DNA of 64,000 nt from JAXDAY01 sp034679345 (GTDB taxonomy: Bacteria > Eisenbacteria > RBG-16-71-46 > CAIMUX01 > VGJL01): positions 62,001 through 126,000 of the forward strand of contig JAXDAY010000009.1 of assembly GCA_034679345.1 (NCBI GenBank). The letters run 5' to 3'. The notes under the pieces are model-generated. The model did no database searches. It worked only from the letters and a program-made list of their open reading frames with translations, and was not told where the DNA came from. The position numbers and the translations under genes were made by a program. Of this stretch, positions 8,702 through 17,431 are shown in pieces; positions within the stretch are counted from its first letter, which is position 1, and every line of letters starts with the position of its first letter.

Positions 8702-11700
8702 TCAGGGGCGCGGGATAATGATCTCCGCCGGGAGGCGCAGCACGATGATTCGTCCCTCCGGATCGAGGTTGGCCGGAGAGTCGCCGACCCTCGAGCCTTC
8801 CCCCTTCCAGGGAAACGGAGGGCAGACCCGGATCCCGCCGGTCGGCTGGAAGATCCCGCCCTCGATGCGGACGACGATGGAGCCGTCCTCCCCCGGGCCG
8901 GCGGTGTAGCCCAGCTTGCCGTACGGGGTGGGCATGTCGGCCACGACGATGCCTTCCGGAGCGGCGAAGATCCATTCCGCCGGGATGCCGCCCATGAGGA
9001 CGAGGGAGGCCGTCCGGCTCTCCTCGTGGAGGAAGAGGTCGAGGATCGAGCGGACATAGTCGGACCCGACCCAGGTGTGCGGGAGATCCCCCTGGAATCG
9101 GGGGGCGCGCAGATCGCTCCAGACGATCTCGGGCCACTGCCGCCACTCCTGAGGACGGCGATGCGCGAGGAAGTAGTCGATCAGCTCGTGGGCCCGCTCT
9201 CCCCAGCCGAGGCGGACGAAGGCGCCGATGACGCGCATCTCGTACGGCGCGTAGCTCTCCCAGGCGGCGCCGCCCTTCCGCTGCCGGAAGAAATCGTAGT
9301 AGCGCTCGAAGGTTCGCGTGAGCGCCTCTCCCGGCAGAAGCCCATCGGCTCCGACGGGAGCGAGGGCGATTGTGGTGGACGGGGCGTCGAAGTCGCCGAG
9401 ATCGGCGCACCCCGGGATATAGTCGATTCCGTGCCGTCGCATCGTCGCCGCGATCGAGGCGAGCAGGTCCGACTGGAACTCCTCGGCGATGTCGCGGATG
9501 CGCCGCGCGTCGCTTTCGCGCTCGAGCGACTCGGCGAGATAGGCGGCATCGCGAAACCCCTTGAGCGCGAAGAAGTCGTCCCAGTAGGAGTGCATCGGCT
9601 TGGCGGAGTACCCCTCGTGGCTGATCGACGGGGGTAGAAGTCCAAAGAACTCACGCTTCTCCGGGGTGTCGTACTCGGCCGTTCGTCTTGTCGCCCGGAG
9701 CGAGTCGAGGTAGGCGACCGCGGCTTCCACATGCGGCCACATCCGCTCGGAGAAGGCGCGATCCCTCACGTACCGGTGGTGCTCCGCGATCAGGAAGATC
9801 AGCTCCCCCGAGCTGTCGTGCTCCGGCACGGGATCCGAGCCGCGGGCATCGACGCAGCAAGGGACCTTGCCGTTGGCGTACTGGTACGGCGCGAACCACT
9901 CGATGAACTCCCGCACGGCATCGGCGTGACCGAGTCTCAGCAGCGCCGAGCAGGTGAGCGACCCATCGCGAATCCAGGACCGGGCGTAGGCGCGCGTCCC
10001 GGGCTGGATCGCGGCTCCGGCGCGGTTGACCATGATGTAGGCGATCTGCGCGCGAAGGGTCGCGACGATCTCCCTGCCGGCGGCGACATCGAGGCGCACC
10101 TTTCCGGTCGTCTCTCTCCATCGCGCCTTCATCGCGGCTTGCTCGCGCGCGACGCCCTGGATCCTCCAGGCCGGCGCCGCAAGCCCGTCGTACAGCGGGA
10201 TCCAGAGGTCGATCTCCCTGCTGCCGCCGGCGGGAATCGAGAGATCGTAGACCCACGCGCCGGAGGCCGATTGGAACGCATCCTCCGCCCTGCTCGTCTC
10301 CGGCATGCGCCCCTCGGCGAGCCAGTCGGCCACGATGTCGCCGGAGTCGAACGGGCAGGCTCCGAAGGCGCTCGCCGGAACGAGGCTGATGACCGCCTGC
10401 CGACCATTCACCCGGGCGGCGGATCCCTCGAGCACGATCTCGCGGATCGGGGCGGTTCCCCCGACGAGGTTCAGGAACTGGACTGGCGGGTTCACCTGGA
10501 AGGGACGAAACGCGAGGGCCAGGCCGAGACCCGCATCCGCCAATCCGGTGTTGCGCACGCGGTAGCGGGCGATGATCGAGGAAGCGCCGGCCTCCCCATG
10601 CCCGAAGGCGGTCACGGAAAGCTCGATTCCCGGGAGGATCCAGGAGGCCGTCGGAATCGGGGCCTCATCGTCCAGCGAGAGTCTTCGCTCGGCATCGGCC
10701 CAGGTGACGAGCCGGCCGCCGGGTAGAAGCAGGAACGGCTCGATCGAGAACGACTGGATCCCCGTCTCGAGCATGCCGTCCTCGTTCATCAGCACTTCTC
10801 GCCGATCCCCATCGACTCCCACGACGGTCCAGAACGATTGCTCGCCCGTGATCCCGCGCGGAAAGAGCCCGCGCCGGCGCTCCGCCGCGATCGCGCGGAA
10901 GAACGCCTCCTTCGACTCCGCCCACTCGAGCGGCTGCAGAATCACCTCGGCGAGTCCCGCCTGGGCGATCTTCGGCGACAATGTGATCTCCAGTTGAAGG
11001 AACCGCGCCTCCGACTCGGGGAGATAGAGGTGATCGCGCCCGCCGACCGGCGCCTCCACGCGCCGCAGCTCGACCCAAGCCTCGCGATCCTCCGACGCCA
11101 AGACCCGGTAGGGCGGGGCCGCTCCCGGCCCCGGCCAGAGGATCGTGATCCCTCCGAACTCCCGCATCCCTCCGAGATCGAGGAGGAGCTTCGGGGCCGG
11201 ATCGCCCGCGTCCCAGCGCCATGCCGTCGCGGGATCTCCGTCCAACGCGCGCGCGGCGTTCGATCCCGACTCCTCGGAGGACGCGCTCGCCTGCGGCGGA
11301 GGCGGTTCCGCGCCGGGCGGAGGAAGCGGCTCGAGCGCAAGCTCGTCGATCCAGACGCTCCCCTCGCCCCCCTTGCCCGCCGTGATCGCAAGCTCGATCG
11401 CCGCCACATGGCGGATCTCCCCTCCGCCCGACGGACCCCAAGCGAACTGGATCTTGCGGCGCTTGATCGTGACGCGGGTCCACTCAAAGGGGAAGGCGTA
11501 GTCGCGCAGCACGGACCACCAGACGTTCTCGTTGGTGGCATCGATCAGCTTGAACTCGAGGTGCTCGCTCGGCGCCTCGCCGCGGATCCGGAAGGTGAAG
11601 GCGTAGTTCTCGGGAAGCTCGAGATCGACGTTTCTGCGGGCGATGGCGTAGCCGCCCCCCTTGAGAAAACGGAAGTCCAGCCGCATCGACCGTCCGGAGA

Positions 11701-11854
11701 AGCCTTCGTCCGATCGGATGGCAAGCTCTACCCCATCCGCAGGGTGGGCGGTCCAAGCGATCGGCTCCTCGAAGCCGTCGATCGGAATCGGCTCCTGGGC
11801 CGATGCGCCCGTTCCGGCGGCGAGGGCCAGGATGGCGGCGATCCAGGATCTCAT
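8702..11854 (-). CDS. Secreted multidomain protein: carbohydrate-binding jelly roll, discoidin (F5/8C) and (alpha/alpha)6 glycosidase-like domain
   Basis: This 1050-residue exported protein is the last gene of the lacI-headed operon. A signal peptide ends near residue 19 (GTGASA-QEP). Residues about 23-185 look like a CBM11/CIA30-type beta sandwich that ends in GSVWIDELALEPL. Residues about 188-315 resemble an F5/8C discoidin fold (ARALDGDPATAWRW, LLLDLGG, RFLQLEIT). A middle beta-rich part is followed from about 620 by a helical region with YARSWIRDGSLT, NGKVPCCVD, VPEHDSSGELIF and WPHVEAAVAYLDSLR, typical of six-hairpin glycosidases. Acidic residues in RDG and EHDSS are candidate catalytic positions. 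I cannot assign it to a numbered family. The start at 11854 has AAGGAG seven bases before it and lies 4 bp after the permease stop. From context it should act on the glucan substrate, perhaps on side groups or chain ends. Confidence 0.75.
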   Translation of the reverse strand: MRSWIAAILALAAGTGASAQEPIPIDGFEEPIAWTAHPADGVELAIRSDEGFSGRSMRLDFRFLKGGGYAIARRNVDLELPENYAFTFRIRGEAPSEHLEFKLIDATNENVWWSVLRDYAFPFEWTRVTIKRRKIQFAWGPSGGGEIRHVAAIELAITAGKGGEGSVWIDELALEPLPPPGAEPPPPQASASSEESGSNAARALDGDPATAWRWDAGDPAPKLLLDLGGMREFGGITILWPGPGAAPPYRVLASEDREAWVELRRVEAPVGGRDHLYLPESEARFLQLEITLSPKIAQAGLAEVILQPLEWAESKEAFFRAIAAERRRGLFPRGITGEQSFWTVVGVDGDRREVLMNEDGMLETGIQSFSIEPFLLLPGGRLVTWADAERRLSLDDEAPIPTASWILPGIELSVTAFGHGEAGASSIIARYRVRNTGLADAGLGLALAFRPFQVNPPVQFLNLVGGTAPIREIVLEGSAARVNGRQAVISLVPASAFGACPFDSGDIVADWLAEGRMPETSRAEDAFQSASGAWVYDLSIPAGGSREIDLWIPLYDGLAAPAWRIQGVAREQAAMKARWRETTGKVRLDVAAGREIVATLRAQIAYIMVNRAGAAIQPGTRAYARSWIRDGSLTCSALLRLGHADAVREFIEWFAPYQYANGKVPCCVDARGSDPVPEHDSSGELIFLIAEHHRYVRDRAFSERMWPHVEAAVAYLDSLRATRRTAEYDTPEKREFFGLLPPSISHEGYSAKPMHSYWDDFFALKGFRDAAYLAESLERESDARRIRDIAEEFQSDLLASIAATMRRHGIDYIPGCADLGDFDAPSTTIALAPVGADGLLPGEALTRTFERYYDFFRQRKGGAAWESYAPYEMRVIGAFVRLGWGERAHELIDYFLAHRRPQEWRQWPEIVWSDLRAPRFQGDLPHTWVGSDYVRSILDLFLHEESRTASLVLMGGIPAEWIFAAPEGIVVADMPTPYGKLGYTAGPGEDGSIVVRIEGGIFQPTGGIRVCPPFPWKGEGSRVGDSPANLDPEGRIIVLRLPAEIIIPRP

Positions 11855-11858
11855 CGGC

Positions 11859-12683
11859 TCACTCCTTCACGCTCCCCGCCATGATCCCTTGAATGTAGGA
11901 CTTCTGGAGCACGAGGAAGACGATCAGGACCGGCAGCACGGTCAGGACCGATCCGGCCATCATGAGCTCGGTGTCCTGGACATGCTCGCCCGCGAGCGAG
12001 GAGATCGCGACCGGCAGGGTGTACATCGCGTCGTCGCTCAGGATGACCAGGGGCCACATGAAGTCGTTCCAGGCCCCCAGGAAGGAGAAGACTCCCAAGG
12101 TCGCCAGGATCGGCTTGACCACCGGCAGAACGATCGTCCAGAAGATCCGGAACTCCCCCGCGCCGTCGACGCGCGCCGCGTCCAGGAGATCGGTCGGAAT
12201 CGAAGACATGTACTGCCGCACGAGGAAGATCCCGAAGACGCTCGCGAGCCCCGGGATCATGACCCCGACGTAGGTATTGACGAACCCCATCTGCTTGAGC
12301 AGGAGGAAGAGGGGCAGCATCGCCACCTGCGCCGGGACGAGCAGCGCGGTCATGAGAAAGCGAAAGAGCCTCTCCCTGCCCGCGAAGCGCAGCTTTGCCA
12401 GGGCGTAGCCCGCCATCGCGTTGATCAACACCGACAGGACCGTGACCGAGATCGTGACGAATGCGCTGTTGAAGAACTTCCGGGCCAGGTCGAGCCGCGT
12501 GAAGAGGTCGATGTAGTGCTCGAGGACGAATCGACTGGGCCAGATGCGCGGCGGAGCGCTGTTGGCCTCGCCCGCCGGCATGAAGGAGGCGACGAGCATC
12601 CAGAAGAGCGGCGTCAGGGTCGCCGCCGCCCCCAGGACGAGGACCGCGTGCAGCGCGATCGAGGCGGTCGAGCGGCGTCTCAC
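11859..12683 (-). CDS. CUT1 ABC transporter permease, MalG type
   Basis: This second inner-membrane subunit of an oligosaccharide importer is about 274 residues long. The start is a GTG at 12681-12683 that overlaps the stop of the preceding permease (GTGA); this gives the expected MalG-like N-terminus, with a first helix at once (SIALHAVLVLGAAATLTPLFWMLV by position 5-30). The EAA-type loop that docks on the ATPase is visible as DAARVDGAGEFRIFWTIVLP. About six membrane helices are apparent. In the same frame the sequence stays open far upstream, but that part overlaps the MalF gene and reads as its shadow. The operon order is binding protein, MalF, MalG, then the secreted multidomain protein. 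The ATPase is probably the one at 3741-4841. Confidence 0.92.
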   Translation of the reverse strand: MRRRSTASIALHAVLVLGAAATLTPLFWMLVASFMPAGEANSAPPRIWPSRFVLEHYIDLFTRLDLARKFFNSAFVTISVTVLSVLINAMAGYALAKLRFAGRERLFRFLMTALLVPAQVAMLPLFLLLKQMGFVNTYVGVMIPGLASVFGIFLVRQYMSSIPTDLLDAARVDGAGEFRIFWTIVLPVVKPILATLGVFSFLGAWNDFMWPLVILSDDAMYTLPVAISSLAGEHVQDTELMMAGSVLTVLPVLIVFLVLQKSYIQGIMAGSVKE

Positions 12684-13573
12684 TCGCGGCTCCTCTGCAG
12701 GCGGAACTGCGCCAGCGTGCCGAGGAGCAGGATCAGGAGCAGGATGAAGGCGATCGCCGACGCCATCCCGAGCCTCCACCAGCGAAACCCCTCTTCGTAC
12801 ATGAGCAGGACGAGGCTCGTCGTGCTGCGAAGCGGCCCTCCCTGCGTCATCACGTACGGCTCGGCGAAGAGCTGGAAGTAGCCGATCATCGTGATCACCG
12901 AGACGAACAGAAACGTCGGCCGCAGACCCGGCAGGGTCACGTGCCGGAACCGCTGCCAGGCTCCCGCTCCGTCGAGAGCGGCGGCTTCGTGAAGCTCCTC
13001 GGGAATGCTCTGCAATCCCGCGAGGAAGATCAGCATGTTGTAGCCGAAGTTCTTCCACACGGCCATCAGGATGATGGCGGGCATCGCCCAGTGCGGATCG
13101 CCGAGCCAGTCGATCGGGCCGATCCCCACAAGGGCCAGGGCGTGGTTCAGAAGGCCGTACCTCACGTGGAAGAGATAGCGCCAGACGACCGCGACCGCGA
13201 CCAAGGTGGTCACCACCGGGGCGAAGTAGATCGTCCGGAAGAAGGTGCGAAAGCGAACGACGCGCGCGTTCAGGAGAAGCGCCGCGCCGAGCGAGGCGGC
13301 GAGCGAGAGGGGCCCCCCGACCAGGACGAAGTAGAGGGTGTTGCGCATCGCCCCCCAGAAGGCGTCGCTCGTCAGAAGCCGGAGGTAGTTCCGCAATCCG
13401 ATGAAGCGCACCGAGTCGAGAGAGGCGATGCCGTAGATGTCGAAGTCGGTCAGCGATAGCAGCAGCCCCGCGATCACCGGAAGAAAGAAGAAGATCCCGA
13501 TCAGCGAGAGCGCGGGCGCCAAGAACGCCCATGCGGCGCGCGTCTGCCAGGTCTCGACGCCCCCGCGGCTCAT
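12680..13573 (-). CDS. CUT1 ABC transporter permease, MalF/UgpA type
   Basis: This is the first permease subunit of the oligosaccharide importer, about 297 residues. The ATG at 13571-13573 overlaps the stop of the binding-protein gene (ATGA). The N-terminus TRAAWAFLAPALSLIGIFFFLPV is the standard short MalF/UgpA opening, followed by the loop FDIYGIASLDSVRFIGLRNY. The EAA motif that contacts the ATPase is EAAALDGAGAWQRFRHVTLPG. About six membrane helices can be seen, without the extra N-terminal helices of enterobacterial MalF. The pair sits between a secreted glucanase plus binding protein and a secreted glycosidase-like protein, which argues for uptake of oligosaccharides released outside the cell. 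Confidence 0.93.
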   Translation of the reverse strand: MSRGGVETWQTRAAWAFLAPALSLIGIFFFLPVIAGLLLSLTDFDIYGIASLDSVRFIGLRNYLRLLTSDAFWGAMRNTLYFVLVGGPLSLAASLGAALLLNARVVRFRTFFRTIYFAPVVTTLVAVAVVWRYLFHVRYGLLNHALALVGIGPIDWLGDPHWAMPAIILMAVWKNFGYNMLIFLAGLQSIPEELHEAAALDGAGAWQRFRHVTLPGLRPTFLFVSVITMIGYFQLFAEPYVMTQGGPLRSTTSLVLLMYEEGFRWWRLGMASAIAFILLLILLLGTLAQFRLQRSRE

Positions 13574-14871
13574 GGCCCGTCCTTGGCGCGTTTTCGCTCG
13601 ATGAGCCAGCGCCGCTTCTCGAGAATCGTGTCGACCTGATCCTGAAGGAGCGTCAGGGCGGAGTCGGGCGTGAGGGCGCCGTGGACCGCCTGCTCCGCCC
13701 GGTCTTGCACGCGCTTTCGGATCTCCTCCCATTCCGGAATCTTGGGGCTCGGGACGACGCGATCCAGCTGCGCGCCGAAGGCCAGGATCCGCGGATCGCC
13801 GGCGAAGGCGCTGTCCCTCCACGCTTCGCGCCGCGCCGGCAGGTCTCCCGTCAGGCGGTAGAAGCGCATCTGCTGCTCCGGCCTCGAGAGGTACTCGAGC
13901 AGGCGCCAAGCGGCGTCCTTCTCCTTGGAGGCCTCGAAGATCACGAGACTCGAGCCGCCCGCGAGCGAGACCCCCGACTGGGATCCGTCGGGCCCGGGCA
14001 GGGGCGACGTCGCCCAGGAACCCTGAAGCTCCTCAGGGAGTCGCCTCTTGAACTCGCCGAGGTTCCAGGGTCCCGTGATGTACATCGAGAAGTAGCCGCG
14101 GGCGAACTCCTGATAGACGTTTGCGATCTGCGTGTTGCTCGCAGGGGGCGCCAGGCCGTCGCGGAAGAGGCCCAGGAAGAAATCGAAGCCCCGCCGGAAG
14201 GCGGGCTCGGTGAACGCGCCTCGCGTGCCGCCGTCCTTGAGAAGCGAGGAACCCGCCTGCAAGCCGAAGATCTCGATCTCGGTCGGGTCGTTGGTCGGCA
14301 GGAAGATCGCGTAGCGCCCCGCCCCCACAACCGCGCGGACCGCTTCCATCGCGGCGCGCCACTCCTTCCACGAGCCGGGGATCGAGTCGTAGCCCGCCTT
14401 TCGCAGAATGTCCTGACGGTAGAAGAGCAGACGGGTGTCGACGTACCAGGGGATGCCGTAGATGCCTCTCTCGATCCGGTTGGTCTCCCAGATCCCCGGG
14501 AAGTAGACGCTCGAATCGACTTCCGCCGAGGCGGCGATCCGCGCATCGAGCCGCTCCAGCGCGCCCAGGGCCGCGAACTCGGCGAGCCAGGTGTTCCCCA
14601 GCTGCGCGACATCGGGAGTGGAGCGACCGACGAAGGCGGTCAGGAGCTTCTCGTGCGCCGCCGACCATGGGATCTGCTGGACGCGAACGCGAATGCCCGG
14701 GTTCGCGGCCTCGAACTCCGGCATCATCTCCTGGACGACCTCGCCCTCGCGGCCCATGCCCCAGAACCGAAGATCGACTTTTCGGGGCTCCTGCGGGCCC
14801 GCGCATCCGCCGGAGAGGATCAGGAGCGCCAGCGCCGCCGCCGAGGCCGCGCTTCGCCCGCCTCCGCTCAT
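13570..14871 (-). CDS. Oligosaccharide-binding lipoprotein of ABC transporter (SBP family 1)
   Basis: This 433-residue extracytoplasmic solute-binding protein is of the MalE/family-1 type. A lipoprotein signal is present: a hydrophobic run of residues 8-19, then SGGC with Cys23. The mature part shows the family's typical features: DLRFWGMGREGE at the first strand, MMPEFEAANPGIRVRVQQIPW, PDVAQLGNTW, GIPWYVDTRLLFYR and a C-terminal EAWRLLEYLSRPEQQ-like helix (WRLLEYLSRPEQQMRFY). The start at 14871 overlaps the stop of the GH144 lipoprotein gene by 4 bp, and its own stop overlaps the MalF start by 4 bp. The glucanase, receptor and permeases are therefore translationally coupled. I infer it binds beta-1,2-glucooligosaccharides; the sequence alone does not show the ligand. 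Confidence 0.92.
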   Translation of the reverse strand: MSGGGRSAASAAALALLILSGGCAGPQEPRKVDLRFWGMGREGEVVQEMMPEFEAANPGIRVRVQQIPWSAAHEKLLTAFVGRSTPDVAQLGNTWLAEFAALGALERLDARIAASAEVDSSVYFPGIWETNRIERGIYGIPWYVDTRLLFYRQDILRKAGYDSIPGSWKEWRAAMEAVRAVVGAGRYAIFLPTNDPTEIEIFGLQAGSSLLKDGGTRGAFTEPAFRRGFDFFLGLFRDGLAPPASNTQIANVYQEFARGYFSMYITGPWNLGEFKRRLPEELQGSWATSPLPGPDGSQSGVSLAGGSSLVIFEASKEKDAAWRLLEYLSRPEQQMRFYRLTGDLPARREAWRDSAFAGDPRILAFGAQLDRVVPSPKIPEWEEIRKRVQDRAEQAVHGALTPDSALTLLQDQVDTILEKRRWLIERKRAKDGP

Positions 14872-16304
14872 CGACCGATTCCGAGCGAGTCGAGCCACCC
14901 GCCCGTGAAGCCCGCGCGCTTGAGCCCTTCGACGATGTGCGGGCTCCGCTTCATCGTCTCCCAGATGAGCCCGCTTCTGTGGTTCTCGATCATCGCGACC
15001 ACCGGTCCCTGGTCGATGCCGATATAGTCGGTGTCGAACCATCCCATCCCGCCGTCGACCCGGCCATGCTGCACCGGGACATCGAGCGTGAACGTCGGGT
15101 TCAGCGCGTCGAGGAATCCGTACTTCGAGAAGATCCTGGACCCGTAGCGATCGCGGATCGCGACCAGAGCGGGCAGGACAGCCTCCGGCGCGAAGGGAAG
15201 CGCGCCGGCAAGGGCCGGGGGGCAGATCGTCCCGTCGTCCTGGACCTCGGTGAACGAGGCGCCCCGCGCCCAGTAGGTCTCGAACCGGCGGCGCCGCCCC
15301 TCGATCTCGTACTCGCCGCTCACCGGCCCATCGCACGCCGAGAGCCCCCATAGCGTCGGACCGTAGCCGGCGTAATCCAGCGGATTCTCGATCGCGTAGG
15401 CGCGCTGAGCGAGGACCGCGCGACGCCCGTTCTCGAAGTAGTCGATTCCGCGATCGCGCATGTATCCGTCCCGGATCCCGCGAAAGTCGATCCATACGGC
15501 GGAGTACTGGTGCCCGAAGAGGGGCGCGAATCCGAGGTGCTCATACCCCTGGAAGCTGCCCCAGCGGTAGCCTGCCTCCCAGGCCTTCCATGCGCCGGGC
15601 TCGACCGGATGCGTGGGCGATGCCATGGCGAGCAGGTAGACGAGCATCGCCTCGTTGTAGCCGCCCCAGTCGTAGGGAAGAAAGCCCGACTCGGGATCCC
15701 AGCCATGGACGATCAGGGGCGAACGAGGCTGGGCCCAGCGCCAGTCCACGCGCCGGTAGAGCTGATCGACGATTCCCCGGATGCTGTCCTCCGCGGCCGC
15801 GGGCCGGTCGAAGTAGGCCTGGCAGGCGAAGGCGCCCGCGAGCAGCAAGGCTGTGTCGACGGTGGAAAGCTCCACGTCGCGGAAGCGGTGCCCCGTCTCG
15901 GGCTCCAGGAAGTGGTAGTAGAACCCCTTGTAGCCGGTGCTTCCGCCGGCATTCGCGCTCTGGGGAGAGTCGCGGAAGAAGCGCAGGGTCGTCAGCGCGC
16001 GTCCGGCCGCGCTTTGCCGGTCGACGAAACCGCGCTCGGCGCCGACGCAGTAGGCGGTCAACGCGAATCCGACGGCGGCGACGCTCGCGAAGGAGCGCGT
16101 CGGCGCCCGGTCGGGCGTCAAGCCGGTCTCGGGATCGCTCAAGTCCCAGAAGTAGTGGAACGTCCTTTGCTGCAGGGTATCGAGGAAGGCGGCAGCGCGG
16201 GCGGAGGCGTCCGGGGATGAGGAGGATCGAGGAGGCGATTCGGCGCATCCGGCCGAGCAGAGAAGCAGAACGATCCAGCAGCTTGCGCGAATGAACGACG
16301 CCAT
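14868..16304 (-). CDS. GH144-type beta-1,2-glucanase, lipoprotein (COG5368/glycoamylase fold)
   Basis: This 478-residue protein belongs to the COG5368 'glucoamylase' family, whose characterised members are GH144 enzymes that cleave beta-1,2-glucan (endo-acting or sophorose-releasing). The chosen ATG at 16304 follows a GGGAGG site and opens a lipoprotein signal ending in CSAGC (Cys20). The (alpha/alpha)6 domain begins with RTFHYFWDLSDPETGLTPDR, followed by GYKGFYYHFLEPETG, EVELSTVDTALLLAG-like (VELSTVDTALLLAG), GWDPESGFLPYDWGGYNEAM, LFGHQYSAVWIDFRG and, near the end, WFDTDYIGIDQGPVVAMIEN. It has no C-terminal sorting module, unlike its paralogue at 17432-19000, so it is probably anchored in the periplasm or on a membrane face. 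It starts a four-gene coupled block with the ABC importer. Family placement is strong; endo versus exo action is open. Confidence 0.9.
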   Translation of the reverse strand: MASFIRASCWIVLLLCSAGCAESPPRSSSSPDASARAAAFLDTLQQRTFHYFWDLSDPETGLTPDRAPTRSFASVAAVGFALTAYCVGAERGFVDRQSAAGRALTTLRFFRDSPQSANAGGSTGYKGFYYHFLEPETGHRFRDVELSTVDTALLLAGAFACQAYFDRPAAAEDSIRGIVDQLYRRVDWRWAQPRSPLIVHGWDPESGFLPYDWGGYNEAMLVYLLAMASPTHPVEPGAWKAWEAGYRWGSFQGYEHLGFAPLFGHQYSAVWIDFRGIRDGYMRDRGIDYFENGRRAVLAQRAYAIENPLDYAGYGPTLWGLSACDGPVSGEYEIEGRRRRFETYWARGASFTEVQDDGTICPPALAGALPFAPEAVLPALVAIRDRYGSRIFSKYGFLDALNPTFTLDVPVQHGRVDGGMGWFDTDYIGIDQGPVVAMIENHRSGLIWETMKRSPHIVEGLKRAGFTGGWLDSLGIGR

Positions 16305-16373
16305 CCCCCCTCCCTGAGGATCGCCCCGAGGAGACTTCCCGGACCCCGGGCCCCGGGCCCGGAGGGCGGCGGT

Positions 16374-16405
16374 CCGGGATCGCGCCGGCGGCGGCGCGAT
16401 CCCGG
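16374..16405 (-). terminator. Strong GC hairpin after the 16428-17216 gene
   Basis: A 14-bp perfect stem (16374-16387 with 16392-16405, core GGATCGCGCCG) closes a 4-base loop. It lies 22 bp downstream of the stop of the unknown secreted protein and about 70 bp upstream of the lipoprotein glucanase start. No T-run follows on the transcribed strand. It may be a weak terminator, an RNA-stabilising element or a processing site that sets different levels for the genes on either side. Confidence 0.5.
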
Positions 16406-16427
16406 TACCGGGTCGCCTCACGTTAGC

Positions 16428-17216
16428 TTAGCGGAACAGCCCCTTCACCTTTCCCCAGGTCGTCTCGACCGTGGGCGTCGGATCGTCCAGGACCTCGAAC
16501 TCGATGTTTCCCCAGGTGGCGCGCAGCCCGACCGCAGTCCCATTGCCCAGGAAGCACTGGACATAGGCGCCCACACGCGCGTCGTCGAGGATCCCCCAGA
16601 GTCCGTAGGGCTCGTTCGGGTTCCCCATGTCGAAGGGAAGCACGCCGCTCGTGTAGTCCATCCCGTTCATCGTCAAGTTGTAGACGATCGTGCCCGGGTC
16701 TTGCTCGGTCAGCTCGTTCGCCTCGTAGATGATCTCGACGCGGACCGTGGTCCCCTTCACGTAGGTCAGACCCTGCTGGGCCGTGAACGAGTAGAAGGGT
16801 AGACGGCCGCCGAAGCAGGCGATCTCGCCGTCGGTGGTGCGGAAGTTGAACCGGCCGTCGACGTTCTGCGACCACCAGGGAGCGACCTGGAGTCCGGCTT
16901 CGCCATCGCCGGTGCCGTCGACGGTCATGTCCATCGCGAAACGGAAGGCGCTGTCGTTGTTGAACACCGCGTCGTTGACGCCGTCCTCGGAGAAGTGCCA
17001 GTTGTGCAGGTTCGCGTAGCCGAAGCAGTCGAGCTGGGCGTCGTCGATCCAGATCTCGGTCGGGTAGTTGTTGAAGGTCGTCAAGATCGAGGTCGGGCAG
17101 TCGTCGAAGACGCGGGTGTGGAAGACGGCGCTGTTCGGATGCGGCGTGGCCCCGGCGAGAGCCGGCACCAGCGCGGCCGCGAGGAGCAGGGCCGTCAGGA
17201 TGTGCAACTTCTTCAT
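16428..17216 (-). CDS. Secreted protein of unknown function between two glucanase genes
   Basis: I do not recognise this 262-residue protein. The ATG at 17216 has an AAGGAGG site and opens a clean signal peptide (MKKLHILTALLLAAALVPALAGA). The mature part is rich in Trp, Tyr, Phe and Asn, has four cysteines that could form two disulfides, and is dominated by beta-strand-like segments, for example GRFNFRTTDGEIACFGGRLPFYSF and TTVRVEIIYEANE. Length and composition suggest a single beta-sandwich, perhaps a carbohydrate-binding or LamG/polysaccharide-lyase-like fold. There is no lipobox and no FlgD-like C-terminal module. It lies between the two GH144-type genes on the same strand, 215 bp after one and with a strong hairpin after its own stop. 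I infer a role in glucan binding or cleavage from position only. Confidence 0.7.
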   Translation of the reverse strand: MKKLHILTALLLAAALVPALAGATPHPNSAVFHTRVFDDCPTSILTTFNNYPTEIWIDDAQLDCFGYANLHNWHFSEDGVNDAVFNNDSAFRFAMDMTVDGTGDGEAGLQVAPWWSQNVDGRFNFRTTDGEIACFGGRLPFYSFTAQQGLTYVKGTTVRVEIIYEANELTEQDPGTIVYNLTMNGMDYTSGVLPFDMGNPNEPYGLWGILDDARVGAYVQCFLGNGTAVGLRATWGNIEFEVLDDPTPTVETTWGKVKGLFR

Positions 17217-17431
17217 GGATGTTTCCTCCTTAGTTGGCTGTTCTGGACGGGACCCGGCGCCCGGACCCGACGATCTGTTCGACGGGTTCATGCCGGAAGC
17301 CGATGCCCGCCCGCAGGAACTCGGTTCGAGCGGCCAGACATCCCGGACAGGCGGGCGGCGCCCGAGAGAGCACGATCGTGATCGCAGAGACGGTCATCGC
17401 CCCATCTCCGCGAGGATTCCCAGGAGCGCGT

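Noticed and set aside
17217..17431. A possible small gene in the 215-bp gap between the GH144 gene and the unknown secreted protein
   Set aside because: Short frames exist, but none has a ribosome-binding site or recognisable sequence; only the AAGGAGG for the downstream gene is convincing.
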